Shown piece after piece: positions 23,522-31,500 of a DNA stretch of 44,374 bases (within the stretch, counting starts at the first letter, position 1; the number at the start of each line of letters is the position of its first letter). The stretch spans positions 1 to 44,374 of the forward strand of contig LUQO01000067.1 of assembly GCA_001627865.1 (NCBI GenBank), in the 5' to 3' direction. The notes beneath the pieces are model-generated. The model was given only the letters and a program-made list of their open reading frames with translations. It was not told where the DNA came from and did not search any database. This stretch comes from SAR324 cluster bacterium REDSEA-S27_B3. GTDB lineage: Bacteria > SAR324 > NAC60-12. The translations under genes and the position numbers were made by a program.

Positions 23522-24670
23522 TTAAATTATTAACTCAGGGATATCAATCCAACGGCGTTCCTTCCAGCTTTTTAGGGCAGATTCGGCCAGCTGGATTCCC
23601 TTGGCGCCTTCAACAAGATCGTATTTCCATGGGCCATCCTCTGATACATGTAGGAGGAATTCCTCCCATTGTGTACGGAAAGCGTTACCGAAATCAACGT
23701 TGTCAGGTACCTGTGCCCAGTGGTCAAAAAAATTCAGTGTCTGAGGCTGGTCAGGATTCCATGTTGGTTTTGGTGTATTCAGATGATGTTGTATAGAGCA
23801 GTTGTGCAAACCGGCAACCGCAGAACCTAAAATGCCATCTACCTGAAATGTTACCAGATCTTCACGCTTAACACGTACACACCATGATGAGTTAATATGC
23901 GCTATGATATCCCCGTCAAGCTCAAATGAAGCATATGCGGCATCGTCTGCGTCGGAAGCATATTTCTGTCCGGTTTCATCCCGACGCTCAGTGATATGCA
24001 CTTTACCAGTGCAGCTGACAGATTTTACCGGAGCAATCACATTATCAAGAACATAACGCCAATGGCATAGCATATCCTTTATTATACCTCCTCCGTCTGA
24101 TTTGCGATAATTCCAGCTCGGTCTTTGGGCGGGTATAATTTCTCCATCAAATACCCAGTAGCCGAATTCACCACGAACAGAGAGTATCTTTCCAAAGAAA
24201 CCCGAATCCCTAAGACGTTTCAGCTTGATAAGTCCGGGGAGGTATAGCTTGTCGTGCACAACACCATTTTTTACACCTTTTTGCCGGGCAAGATGGGCTA
24301 CTTCAAGTGCTTCCTGCAGATTATCTGCTACCGGTTTTTCACAGTAAACGTGTTTGCCGGCGTTAATGGCCCTTTTAAGAAATTCCACCCGCATCTTAGT
24401 TGTGGCTGAGTCAAAGAAGACTGTATCATCAGGATTCTCCAGGGCACCGTCCAGATCAGTGGTGTATCTTCTAACAGAAAATCGTGAGGCAATTTCCTCG
24501 AGCTTTTGCCTGTTGCGTCCTACCAGGACAGGGTCAGGAATCAGTTTACTTCCGTCAGCAAGAGACAAGCCGCCGGCATCTCTGATAGCAAGCACGGAAC
24601 GTATAAGGTGTTGATTCAGCCCCATTCTGCCGGTGATGCCGTTCATGATGATGCCTATTCTACGATTCAT
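23522..24670 (-). CDS. Gfo/Idh/MocA-family NAD(P)-dependent oxidoreductase
   Basis: 382 residues. The N-terminal Rossmann domain starts RRIGIIMNGITGRMG, an altered dinucleotide loop where family members usually have GxGxxG/A. The catalytic Lys is in the diagnostic HVYCEKPVA motif near residue 116. The C-terminal alpha/beta domain follows (GDIIAHINSSWCVRVKRED). Enzymes of this family oxidise hydroxyls on sugars, inositols and their derivatives. It is directly upstream of DUF993 with a three-base gap. Confidence 0.9.
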   Translation of the reverse strand: MNRRIGIIMNGITGRMGLNQHLIRSVLAIRDAGGLSLADGSKLIPDPVLVGRNRQKLEEIASRFSVRRYTTDLDGALENPDDTVFFDSATTKMRVEFLKRAINAGKHVYCEKPVADNLQEALEVAHLARQKGVKNGVVHDKLYLPGLIKLKRLRDSGFFGKILSVRGEFGYWVFDGEIIPAQRPSWNYRKSDGGGIIKDMLCHWRYVLDNVIAPVKSVSCTGKVHITERRDETGQKYASDADDAAYASFELDGDIIAHINSSWCVRVKREDLVTFQVDGILGSAVAGLHNCSIQHHLNTPKPTWNPDQPQTLNFFDHWAQVPDNVDFGNAFRTQWEEFLLHVSEDGPWKYDLVEGAKGIQLAESALKSWKERRWIDIPELII

Positions 24671-24738
24671 ATTATTGTGTTTACTTAAATTTTTCTGTTA
24701 AATATTGGTGCAGATTTAAGAAATCAAAATTGCTGAAA

Positions 24739-25695
24739 TCATTCAGTTTCCAAGCCGGTTGGAACAGATTTGTTTTCTGATTTCAACGAGATCCCTGCAT
24801 TTTCAGCAACCGTTTCAAGCAAAGCACTGAAGTCTGCAGCAAGATATGCTTCAGGATCATCTTTACTCTGTGCTGCGCCAAAATGTGATTGCAGTGCCTC
24901 ACGTGTTGCGGCAGTTACGGGCATGGAAACATTTAATTCACGTGCTTCCTTAAGACCAAGGTCAACATCCTTACGCAGCAGAAATGGAGTAAAGGTAGTA
25001 GTCCAGTCAAGGTTTACCAAAGCAGGTGTTTTGTAACGGCTGAAAATTGATCCCATTACGCTGTTGTTGATGAAGCTTAAAAATGCATGGCGCGACACAC
25101 CGGCTTTTTCAGCCAGGACTGTGATTTCAGCCAGATTTTGGGTATACACGGCCAGCAAAACATTGTGGGCAATTTTACAGAATCGGGCCAGTTCTCCCTC
25201 CCCAACATAAGAAACCCCTTGAAGAGAATATGCTTTAATAATGCTTTCAACAGCATCAAAGGCAGACTTTGGTCCGGAAACTACAGAGGACAATTTTCCT
25301 GCTTTTACACACTTGTTGTTACCACTGACAGGCGCTGCCAGAAGATGACAATTTCTCTGATTGAGTTTTTCACGGATTCCTGCTGACTGATCTGCACCGA
25401 TAGATGAACAATCGACCAGTATGCTGGGATGTTCATTTTCTTTAAAGACCCCGTTTGCGCCAAAGCAAACCTGTTCTAGATCGGCGCCTGTTGATACCAT
25501 TGTGAAAAGTACATCTACTGAAGCAAGTTCTTCCGGTGATGAAACTATTATTGCTCCATGTGTAGCCAATGCTTCAGCTTTGGAACGGGTACGATTCCAA
25601 ATGGCAACTTTATAACCTGAATCAAGTATTTTCTGAACCATCGGAGATCCCATGCGTCCAATTCCTATCCATCCAACTTTGTTAATTTTATCCAT
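24739..25695 (-). CDS. 3-hydroxyisobutyrate-dehydrogenase-family oxidoreductase
   Basis: 318 residues. It has a Rossmann start VGWIGIGRMGSPMVQKIL, NRTRSKAEAL after strand 2 (Arg suggests NADP), a substrate loop reading APVSGNNKCVKAGKLS where the family has APVSGG, and catalytic Lys in FCKIAHNVLLA. The all-helical C-terminal domain contains FLLRKDVDLGLKEA. It belongs to the beta-hydroxyacid dehydrogenase group (3-hydroxyisobutyrate, tartronate semialdehyde, 6-phosphogluconate relatives). The unusual substrate loop argues against a standard HIBADH. It is 68 bases upstream of the MocA-type gene on the same strand, probably the same operon. Confidence 0.88.
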   Translation of the reverse strand: MDKINKVGWIGIGRMGSPMVQKILDSGYKVAIWNRTRSKAEALATHGAIIVSSPEELASVDVLFTMVSTGADLEQVCFGANGVFKENEHPSILVDCSSIGADQSAGIREKLNQRNCHLLAAPVSGNNKCVKAGKLSSVVSGPKSAFDAVESIIKAYSLQGVSYVGEGELARFCKIAHNVLLAVYTQNLAEITVLAEKAGVSRHAFLSFINNSVMGSIFSRYKTPALVNLDWTTTFTPFLLRKDVDLGLKEARELNVSMPVTAATREALQSHFGAAQSKDDPEAYLAADFSALLETVAENAGISLKSENKSVPTGLETE

Positions 25696-25732
25696 AGTTT
25701 GTTGTTATCTGATTAATATGATTAAAATGAAT

Positions 25733-26221
25733 TCAATTCTGAATTGATCGTATCCAGACAGATTCAACTTCAACACCGGCATCTTTGATAAGGTTAAAGA
25801 CCGGGCAGCGGGCTTCTGTTTCTTCCACAACTTCCCTGAGTCGCTCTTCATCCTCATCTGTGCTGACATGAACCTGTACCCTGACAGTCTTAAAATGAGG
25901 CACCACAGTTCGCAACCCCATCCTTCCACGAATATCAATTGTGTAATCTGCTTCAAACTTCAATCCGTTATATGAGAAGTTTTTTTCCTGTGCAGTACGA
26001 TTGAAAGTTACAGCTTCGCATCCGCAAAGGCTGCCTAAAACACCTTGAAGCGGGGATGGCCCCTGACCTCCACCTCCATGTTTAAGCGGCTCATCTAATG
26101 TAATGCTGGAGAATCCTGGAAACTCTATAGAAGTAGTCATATTCCCGGGATTTGAGGCGGACAGGCTTTTATTACGGATAATGGGCTTGTTAAAATCTAC
26201 TTCATCAACAACTTTGTTCAT
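25733..26221 (-). CDS. OsmC-family protein
   Basis: 162 residues with the two conserved thiols of OsmC/Ohr proteins: one in the GSLCGCEAVTFNRTA helix and one in ARCPVFNLI. The intervening strands (FEADYTIDIRGRMGL, TVRVQVHVSTD) fit the fold. Family members are thiol peroxidases reducing organic hydroperoxides, or are of unknown function. It is the fourth gene in the minus-strand run, 37 bases upstream of the HIBADH-like gene. The DUF993 cluster context makes a metabolic rather than general stress role possible, though unproven. Confidence 0.88.
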   Translation of the reverse strand: MNKVVDEVDFNKPIIRNKSLSASNPGNMTTSIEFPGFSSITLDEPLKHGGGGQGPSPLQGVLGSLCGCEAVTFNRTAQEKNFSYNGLKFEADYTIDIRGRMGLRTVVPHFKTVRVQVHVSTDEDEERLREVVEETEARCPVFNLIKDAGVEVESVWIRSIQN

Positions 26222-26369
26222 AAAATATTCTCCTGTTCAAAAAGGTCAGCAATTTGTTTTTACTTTTACTTTTGATCTTAATTCATAAAACTAGCAAAGT
26301 ATTTCAATTAATTACCTTATCTGTCGGCAAACATTCCTTAAGAGATAATGTGTGTATTCTTTCAGTTTT

Positions 26370-27197
26370 TTAAGGCAGTTCAATCGGATCAGGCCGTAAT
26401 CGAAATCCCTGGTCAAGACCATCGAGTCTTGCCATCTGATCTTCGTTAAGTTCGAAGTTGAAGACTTCTGAATTTTCTCTGATTCTTTGGGCATTTACAG
26501 ATTTTGGTATTGTTGTGATCTGCTTTTGCAGTCCCCAGCGGATCATTACCTGTGCCCATGATTTTCCACATTCATCTGCAATATCAACTAATGTCGGGTC
26601 TGTAGATTTTTCTGTTCTTGCGAGAGGACAAAATCCTGTTATATGGATGTTTTTTTCCCTGCAATAGTCTGCAATGGTCTTTTGTGCCAGAAATGGGTTC
26701 ATCTCTATCTGGTTAACAACAGGAGAAAACTCACAGATTTCAAATATCTCTTGAAGGTGCCTTGGTGAAAAATTGCTGACTCCAATTGATCTGCATATGC
26801 CTTCATGCTTTAGTTTTTCAAGAGCTTTCCAGGTATTTTGACGGAAACCCTTGACAGGTTTATGAATGAGATACAGGTCGATGTAAGATAATTTTAATTT
26901 TTGCAAACTTCTTTCACATGCTTCCAATGTTGAATCATATCCTACTTCCTGGGAATAGACTTTAGTAGTAATGAATATCTTTTCTCGATGCAGACCACTC
27001 TGCTTTACTGCATCACCAACATCTTCTTCGTTTTTATACATGGAAGCAGCATCAATATGTATGTAACCAAGTTCTAATGCAGTTGAAACAGCTTCCCTTG
27101 TTTGCCTGCCGGGTTCCATGCGCCACACACCAATTCCGAATATGGGCATTGAGATCCCATCATTCAGCTTTGTTCTACTCTCAATTGTCAGAGCCAT
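26370..27197 (-). CDS. Aldo/keto reductase (2,5-diketogluconate-reductase type)
   Basis: 275 residues with the complete AKR tetrad: Asp and Tyr in YIHIDAASMYKNEEDVG, Lys in IFITTKVYSQ, His in DLYLIHKPVKG. GICRSIGVSNFSPRHLQEI and the C-terminal cofactor segment TIPKSVNAQRIRENSEVFNF, with the NADPH-binding Lys-Ser and Arg, are typical. It reduces an aldehyde or ketone, probably with NADPH. It is a different subgroup from the AKR at 10895-11911. It sits between the OsmC and cupin genes in the same direction. Confidence 0.92.
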   Translation of the reverse strand: MALTIESRTKLNDGISMPIFGIGVWRMEPGRQTREAVSTALELGYIHIDAASMYKNEEDVGDAVKQSGLHREKIFITTKVYSQEVGYDSTLEACERSLQKLKLSYIDLYLIHKPVKGFRQNTWKALEKLKHEGICRSIGVSNFSPRHLQEIFEICEFSPVVNQIEMNPFLAQKTIADYCREKNIHITGFCPLARTEKSTDPTLVDIADECGKSWAQVMIRWGLQKQITTIPKSVNAQRIRENSEVFNFELNEDQMARLDGLDQGFRLRPDPIELP

Positions 27198-27372
27198 GTT
27201 CTGAAATATTCCATAAATCCTGTTGTTCCTACTAAGTAATTCTGAAAAGAAAATTTAAAGTTTGCTTTAACAGCTTTTTATACTCAGCATAAAAAATTAT
27301 TATAATTTGTTTTATAATTACCTGAGAAAAACCGTATGGATAAGATCAGTTTTGTTTCTACTGTTTTTATAA

Positions 27373-27714
27373 TTAAGCACTAAAACGGGGAGCAGATCCC
27401 TGGAGTATTTCCATGCCCGTGCTGCCTGCGATTAATTGACATTTTTCTCCTGTCTCAAGCCACAACACACTTTCTATTTCAAGCATTAGCTCGTTATTAT
27501 TTACCTTTGCAATACCATCCCCTTTGATTACATAAATTAACTGATCAATATCGCCATGAATAAATTCAGGACCGGAGGCTGCAGGTCCAAAAATCAAGCG
27601 TTTGACTTCCATTACATGTGAATCATGATTTTGCAATTCTGTTATGGATTCTACATGTAAGCCGGGAAGTACCTGAAGGATATCTTTATCTGCTTTTTTA
27701 ATGATCTTCGGCAT
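27373..27714 (-). CDS. Small single-domain cupin, metal site incomplete
   Basis: 113 residues. The first cupin motif reads EFIHGDIDQLIYVIKGDG, with one His and Asp where HxH...E would be. The second motif (VLWLETGEKCQLI) lacks the usual His after Pro. The beta-barrel pattern is otherwise good. It probably cannot bind metal in the standard way and may be a ligand-binding partner of the second cupin 91 bases upstream. It is co-directional with the AKR gene, about 175 bp downstream. Confidence 0.7.
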   Translation of the reverse strand: MPKIIKKADKDILQVLPGLHVESITELQNHDSHVMEVKRLIFGPAASGPEFIHGDIDQLIYVIKGDGIAKVNNNELMLEIESVLWLETGEKCQLIAGSTGMEILQGSAPRFSA

Positions 27715-27805
27715 ATGAAATTAGAGGACAGTTCAGATTATTCAATTATTTACCTGATATTTCCCATTTTCTTTTGGCTGAAACTCAACCAACAGGTTTC
27801 CATGT

Positions 27806-28183
27806 TCATATATCTTTTTCATCAATCCAGACTGTTTCCGTTGGTGGAGGGACCCAGAATTCTATGAATTTAAAATATTCTTCAAAATCATTTTCAAACC
27901 AGTGGATTTCTTCAGGTTCAATTACAGCAGTGTCACCTGCCTGGAGTAGTTGTTTTGATTCAGGTGTATACATGAATCCCTGACCTTCAAGAATCACGAA
28001 TACGTGATGGCTGCCCTTGTGATAATGCCTGGCACAACTGTCGCCTTTGTGATAAATGATTCGATCAGCACGAAGTCCAGACGCATTAACTGGGACATTT
28101 TCAGTAATCAAATCAAGCCGATCTCTACTGTCTCTTGTTGAAACGAAACCGGGCAGTAAATCTTTTTTGAACAATTTTGCCAT
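27806..28183 (-). CDS. Cupin-domain protein with metal-binding histidines
   Basis: 125 residues: a single cupin barrel. Motif 1 is ARHYHKGSHHVFVILEGQG (HxH present; the Glu position is not obvious), and motif 2 is AVIEPEEIHWFEN with the His. WVPPPTETVW is near the end. Such small cupins are isomerases, dioxygenases or sensors; the function is not readable. It is the first gene of the eight-gene minus-strand run ending at 21543, so a promoter should lie in 28184-28300, where only AT-rich sequence without a clear consensus was seen. Confidence 0.8.
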   Translation of the reverse strand: MAKLFKKDLLPGFVSTRDSRDRLDLITENVPVNASGLRADRIIYHKGDSCARHYHKGSHHVFVILEGQGFMYTPESKQLLQAGDTAVIEPEEIHWFENDFEEYFKFIEFWVPPPTETVWIDEKDI

Positions 28184-28539
28184 AGCTGTTTTTTAAAAAC
28201 ATCTATAGTAATTGTAATGAAATAAAAAATAAACCCATTAAAAATATTAAACGCAATGCAATAATAGGTGATTTGGGAAAAGACTTAATTGTTTGAAAAA
28301 CGGACTTCTATGATTGAATTCTTTTGTGCTCGAACAGTTCCGGAGAGATCTCCTCTTGAGAATGTACCCAAAATACCGGTAAAATGCCTGCTTTTAATAA
28401 ACCATTGTGCTGGCAGAACACTCCGTAGTTTTATTTGAATTATTGCTTGTTGAAGTATCATGAATGGAATAACCAGAACTGAAGAAAATCAGCTTAACAT
28501 AAGAAAGCTGACAAGAGAACTGTACGTGGAGAAATTTTC
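28184..28539. other. Divergent intergenic region between cupin and EamA genes
   Basis: AT-rich sequence with no repeat or terminator. Two short overlapping frames are visible. One is a 58-residue minus-strand frame (28285-28461), listed separately. The other is a 27-codon plus-strand frame (ATG 28460, TGA 28541-28543) whose stop overlaps the TTG start of the first EamA gene (TTGA), which could couple translation. Neither has a strong ribosome binding site at its start. Confidence 0.4.
28285..28461 (-). CDS. Possible small basic protein (58 aa), unidentified
   Basis: An ATG-initiated frame on the minus strand ending TAA. The predicted protein is basic and has a protein-like mix, including LPAQWFIKSRHFTGILGTF and a C-terminal SIIEVRFSNN strand. 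I do not recognise it, and no Shine-Dalgarno is apparent. It may be a real small protein, a remnant of a longer gene's C-terminus, or chance. The region is otherwise unexplained intergenic DNA. Confidence 0.22.
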   Translation of the reverse strand: MILQQAIIQIKLRSVLPAQWFIKSRHFTGILGTFSRGDLSGTVRAQKNSIIEVRFSNN

Positions 28540-28971
28540 TTGAGCGGTGTTTTATGGGCAATCATGTCTGCAATTAGTTTTGGTTTATTCCAGACAATTA
28601 GCAGAAAAGCAGGTATGAATGTGAATGCATTTTTTCATACTTTTTTTCTGATGATGATAAGTACATTATTCATGATAATATCAACTATAATTCTGGAGGA
28701 CATAAAGCACATTACTCTCAATCTCACATTACAGGGAATATTTTATTTTGCTGTTGCCGGGATGATTCATTTTGTCTTAGGTTGGACGCTACTGACAATC
28801 AGTCAGAATCGTATTGGTGCCTCAAGAACAAGTGCCCTGGTCGGCACAGCTCCTTTTTTTGCAACATTGATTGGATATCTTTTTTTTCAGGAAGTCCTGT
28901 CATTTCTCACTATAATAGGAATTATTTTAGTAGTGATAGGGATATACATTGTTACAAATAATAAGGACTGA
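28540..28971 (+). CDS. EamA-type transporter, first half (5 TM)
   Basis: 143 residues forming one EamA repeat with about five membrane helices, from VLWAIMSAISFGLFQTISRKAG to IIGIILVVIGIYIV. Typical drug/metabolite transporters of this family have ten helices in one chain. Here the second half is a separate gene just downstream. The start is TTG at 28540 with GTGGAG 8 bases upstream; no in-frame ATG precedes the first helix. It presumably pairs with the next protein as a heterodimer, as small multidrug resistance pairs do (inference). The substrate is unknown. Confidence 0.8.
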   Translation: MSGVLWAIMSAISFGLFQTISRKAGMNVNAFFHTFFLMMISTLFMIISTIILEDIKHITLNLTLQGIFYFAVAGMIHFVLGWTLLTISQNRIGASRTSALVGTAPFFATLIGYLFFQEVLSFLTIIGIILVVIGIYIVTNNKD

Positions 28972-28981
28972 ATTATATAAT

Positions 28982-29443
28982 ATGCGATATAACATTCTTC
29001 TACAAAGTCTGGCTGGTTTGGGGACTGCTTTGTGTTTTTCAAGCAGTTCTATATTCATTCGCTATGGACTGGAGACTATTCCATCACCTCTAATTGGAGT
29101 TACCATAGGAATGGTATTTTGCACTTTTGCATATGGTTTGATATTGCTTGTTCGATTCAATATCAAAACTGAGGAAGAAAAAAAACTTTCATATTCCAGG
29201 CAGGGAATTTTATTATTAATTTTTTGTGGAATATTTTTAGGGTTTGGTACTTTGTCTAGGTGGATCGCAATTGATCTGGCTCCAATTGCAGTAGTAATTG
29301 GACTTAGCGGCTTAACTGTTCCAGTGGTTCTTATGCTGTCACCAATTATAATGGGCCGCAGCCTGGAAAATGTTACAATGAGGTTATGGCTTGGAGCAGG
29401 ATTAGTTGTAATTGGTGCGTCTTTAATTACTTTTTCCAGATAG
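28982..29443 (+). CDS. EamA-type transporter, second half (5 TM)
   Basis: 153 residues from the ATG at 28982, one EamA repeat with about five helices: LLQSLAGLGTALCFSSSSIFIRYGL at the start, then FLGFGTLSRWIAIDLAPIAVVIGLS, and a final LWLGAGLVVIGASLITF. It is in a different frame from the first half and starts 10 bases after its stop. An upstream in-frame TTG at 28949 would overlap the first gene. AAGGA lies 15 bases before the ATG, which is far. Either a natural two-gene transporter or an old frameshift in a ten-helix gene could explain the pair; an intact first-half stop and usable start favour the former. Confidence 0.78.
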   Translation: MRYNILLQSLAGLGTALCFSSSSIFIRYGLETIPSPLIGVTIGMVFCTFAYGLILLVRFNIKTEEEKKLSYSRQGILLLIFCGIFLGFGTLSRWIAIDLAPIAVVIGLSGLTVPVVLMLSPIIMGRSLENVTMRLWLGAGLVVIGASLITFSR

Positions 29444-29447
29444 TTAC

Positions 29448-30422
29448 ATGATAATTGATACACACATTCATATTATTGTTAAGGAAATTACATATCCGAT
29501 AACAAAGGACTCCTGGTCGCCAATTGCAAGTCATGAAAACGGAAAACCTTATGTGGAGTTTAGAGGAAAACGACTCAGTTCTGTGCTTTATGAATTTGTT
29601 GATGTACAGGAGATTCTAAAAAATCAGAGAAATGCGGGTATTGAAATCTCAGTATTGAGCCCATGGTCAAGCCTTTTTCGGTATGATTCTGATGCCAATA
29701 CCTGCCAGGAAATCAATAGAATACAAAATGACGCAATTGCTGAAATTGCAAAGCAATACAGTAATGAAATAGTTGGTCTTGGCATGATTCCTCTGCAGGA
29801 TTCAGCAACAGCTGTATCAGAATTGAAGTACTGCATGGATATTGGATTAAGAGGTGTTGAGATAGGTACAAATGTGAACGGTAAATACCTGGGTGATGAA
29901 GAGTTTCGTCCTTTCTGGGCTATGGCTGAGATGCTGGGTGCTGTTGTTCAGATACACCCCGTTCCAGGATTAGGAGGTCCGACAAACAAGGAATTTTATC
30001 TCTGGAATGCCTTCGCAAATCCTGCTGAAACTGCTATGACGGCATCACATATGATTCTTTCCGGTTTGCTGGAAGAACATCCAGACCTGAAAATCCAGCT
30101 CTTTCATGGAGGAGGTCATCTTCCTTACCAGATCGGTCGGCTGGACCGGGCTTATGAAATGCGTCCTGAAGCAGGCAAAAAGATCAGCAGGAAACCCAGT
30201 GAATATTTGAAGAAGTTCTATTTTGATACAATTACTCATTCAAGTGAGGCATTGAATTATCTGGTAAACCTGGTCGGCGTTGATCAAGTTATGGTAGGCA
30301 CGGATTATCCTTTTGACATGGGGTATGAGCAGCCGGATAATATGGTGAATGCAATTCAAGTAAGTGACGAGGATAAGAAAAAAATTAAATACGATAACGC
30401 GAATCGGTTGTTTCAAATATAA
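29448..30422 (+). CDS. Amidohydrolase of the ACMSD-like family
   Basis: 324 residues. It is a metal-dependent TIM-barrel with N-terminal IDTHIHI (HxH), His in VVQIHPVPG, a His in LFHGGGHLPY, and the catalytic Asp in VMVGTDYPFDMG. This is the pattern of aminocarboxymuconate-semialdehyde decarboxylase and related decarboxylases/hydrolases (gamma-resorcylate decarboxylase group). All metal ligands are present. The start is 5 bases after the EamA stop, so it is in that operon, which suggests the transporter moves its substrate or product. Decarboxylation of an aromatic or muconic intermediate is the likely chemistry. Confidence 0.87.
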   Translation: MIIDTHIHIIVKEITYPITKDSWSPIASHENGKPYVEFRGKRLSSVLYEFVDVQEILKNQRNAGIEISVLSPWSSLFRYDSDANTCQEINRIQNDAIAEIAKQYSNEIVGLGMIPLQDSATAVSELKYCMDIGLRGVEIGTNVNGKYLGDEEFRPFWAMAEMLGAVVQIHPVPGLGGPTNKEFYLWNAFANPAETAMTASHMILSGLLEEHPDLKIQLFHGGGHLPYQIGRLDRAYEMRPEAGKKISRKPSEYLKKFYFDTITHSSEALNYLVNLVGVDQVMVGTDYPFDMGYEQPDNMVNAIQVSDEDKKKIKYDNANRLFQI

Positions 30423-30537
30423 TTCTTCAACTGCTCAGATAAATTTGAAATTCATATAAAATCGTTTTCATCAAAAATCAATTATCTGAAACATGCAAAT
30501 TGTTTAACCTAAAAAATTATTATATCAAGAGAAAATA

Positions 30538-31437
30538 ATGACTGAAGAAATGTTTGCAGTAGAAAAATCTATAGATGGGCATAATGTAAAACTAATGTAC
30601 GTTGAGACATGGGATGGACTTTATACTGCAGCAGGTCTGAGGATTCCTCAAGGGAAGGGACCATTTCCTCTGGTGTTGTTTGCCTATGGAAATGGAGGTG
30701 GAGGAATGCCCTGGATTGTTGAGGCTTTTGAAAAAAAGGCGTACACGATAAATCGGTTTGTAGAAGCAGGATACGTAAGCGCTTGGATTCGCTACAGGTC
30801 AGAAGTGGAATTGGGTTATAACATTGGAGGACCACTAATAAGGGACGTCAGACAAGGAGGAGATTTGTTTAACCGTTCCCCGCTGGAATATGAAGATGAG
30901 ATATCTGTTGTGGAGCAGTTGAAAAAATTACCAGAAATTGATGCAGACAAAGCTGGACTTGTTGGAATGAGTCATGGTGGAGAAATGGCGTTAAAGATCA
31001 TTTCAGAATATCACGGGCTGAAAGCGGTTGTTGCCAGTGAACCGGCAGCACATGAATATTTATCTCTTAATCCGGATAAAACAGCTTTTATAAACGAAGA
31101 GACACAGCTTAGAAACATTGAAGAAATGGAGATGCATGAAATAGATAAAGTCATGAAAAGAATCGATCTTAGCATTGCAAAGGATAGAATCAATAAGATC
31201 AGAACACCATCTTTCATAATGGGAAGAAATACTGACCATCTTCAGGGAATTTTCATGGCTGTTTATGAATTGTTAAAGTCTTCAGGAAAAGAAACACAAT
31301 GGAAATCTTATGATCATGATCTGCACGGTTTTGTCTTTCCTGAGAAGAACAACAGTGGAGAATATCATGTAGATGATGTGCAGGCTGAAGCCATCAAAGA
31401 CAGCATAAATTTTATGAATCTGCACCTGAAAAACTGA
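30538..31437 (+). CDS. Alpha/beta hydrolase (dienelactone-hydrolase / S9-like)
   Basis: 299 residues with the nucleophile elbow GLVGMSHGGEMAL, an oxyanion/Gly-rich segment FAYGNGGGGMPW, a likely acid in FIMGRNTDH, and His in DHDLHGFVFPE. There is no signal peptide. The family includes dienelactone hydrolases, acyl-peptide hydrolases and cinnamoyl esterases. It follows the amidohydrolase by 115 bp on the same strand and may belong with it. It is the third hydrolase of this fold in the window, and all three are clearly different subfamilies. Confidence 0.84.
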   Translation: MTEEMFAVEKSIDGHNVKLMYVETWDGLYTAAGLRIPQGKGPFPLVLFAYGNGGGGMPWIVEAFEKKAYTINRFVEAGYVSAWIRYRSEVELGYNIGGPLIRDVRQGGDLFNRSPLEYEDEISVVEQLKKLPEIDADKAGLVGMSHGGEMALKIISEYHGLKAVVASEPAAHEYLSLNPDKTAFINEETQLRNIEEMEMHEIDKVMKRIDLSIAKDRINKIRTPSFIMGRNTDHLQGIFMAVYELLKSSGKETQWKSYDHDLHGFVFPEKNNSGEYHVDDVQAEAIKDSINFMNLHLKN

Positions 31438-31500
31438 AAGTGAGGATTCATCCCTGAGTAAAGTGCATGGACAGAAAAGACTGCAGCTTACCCGGAGTGT

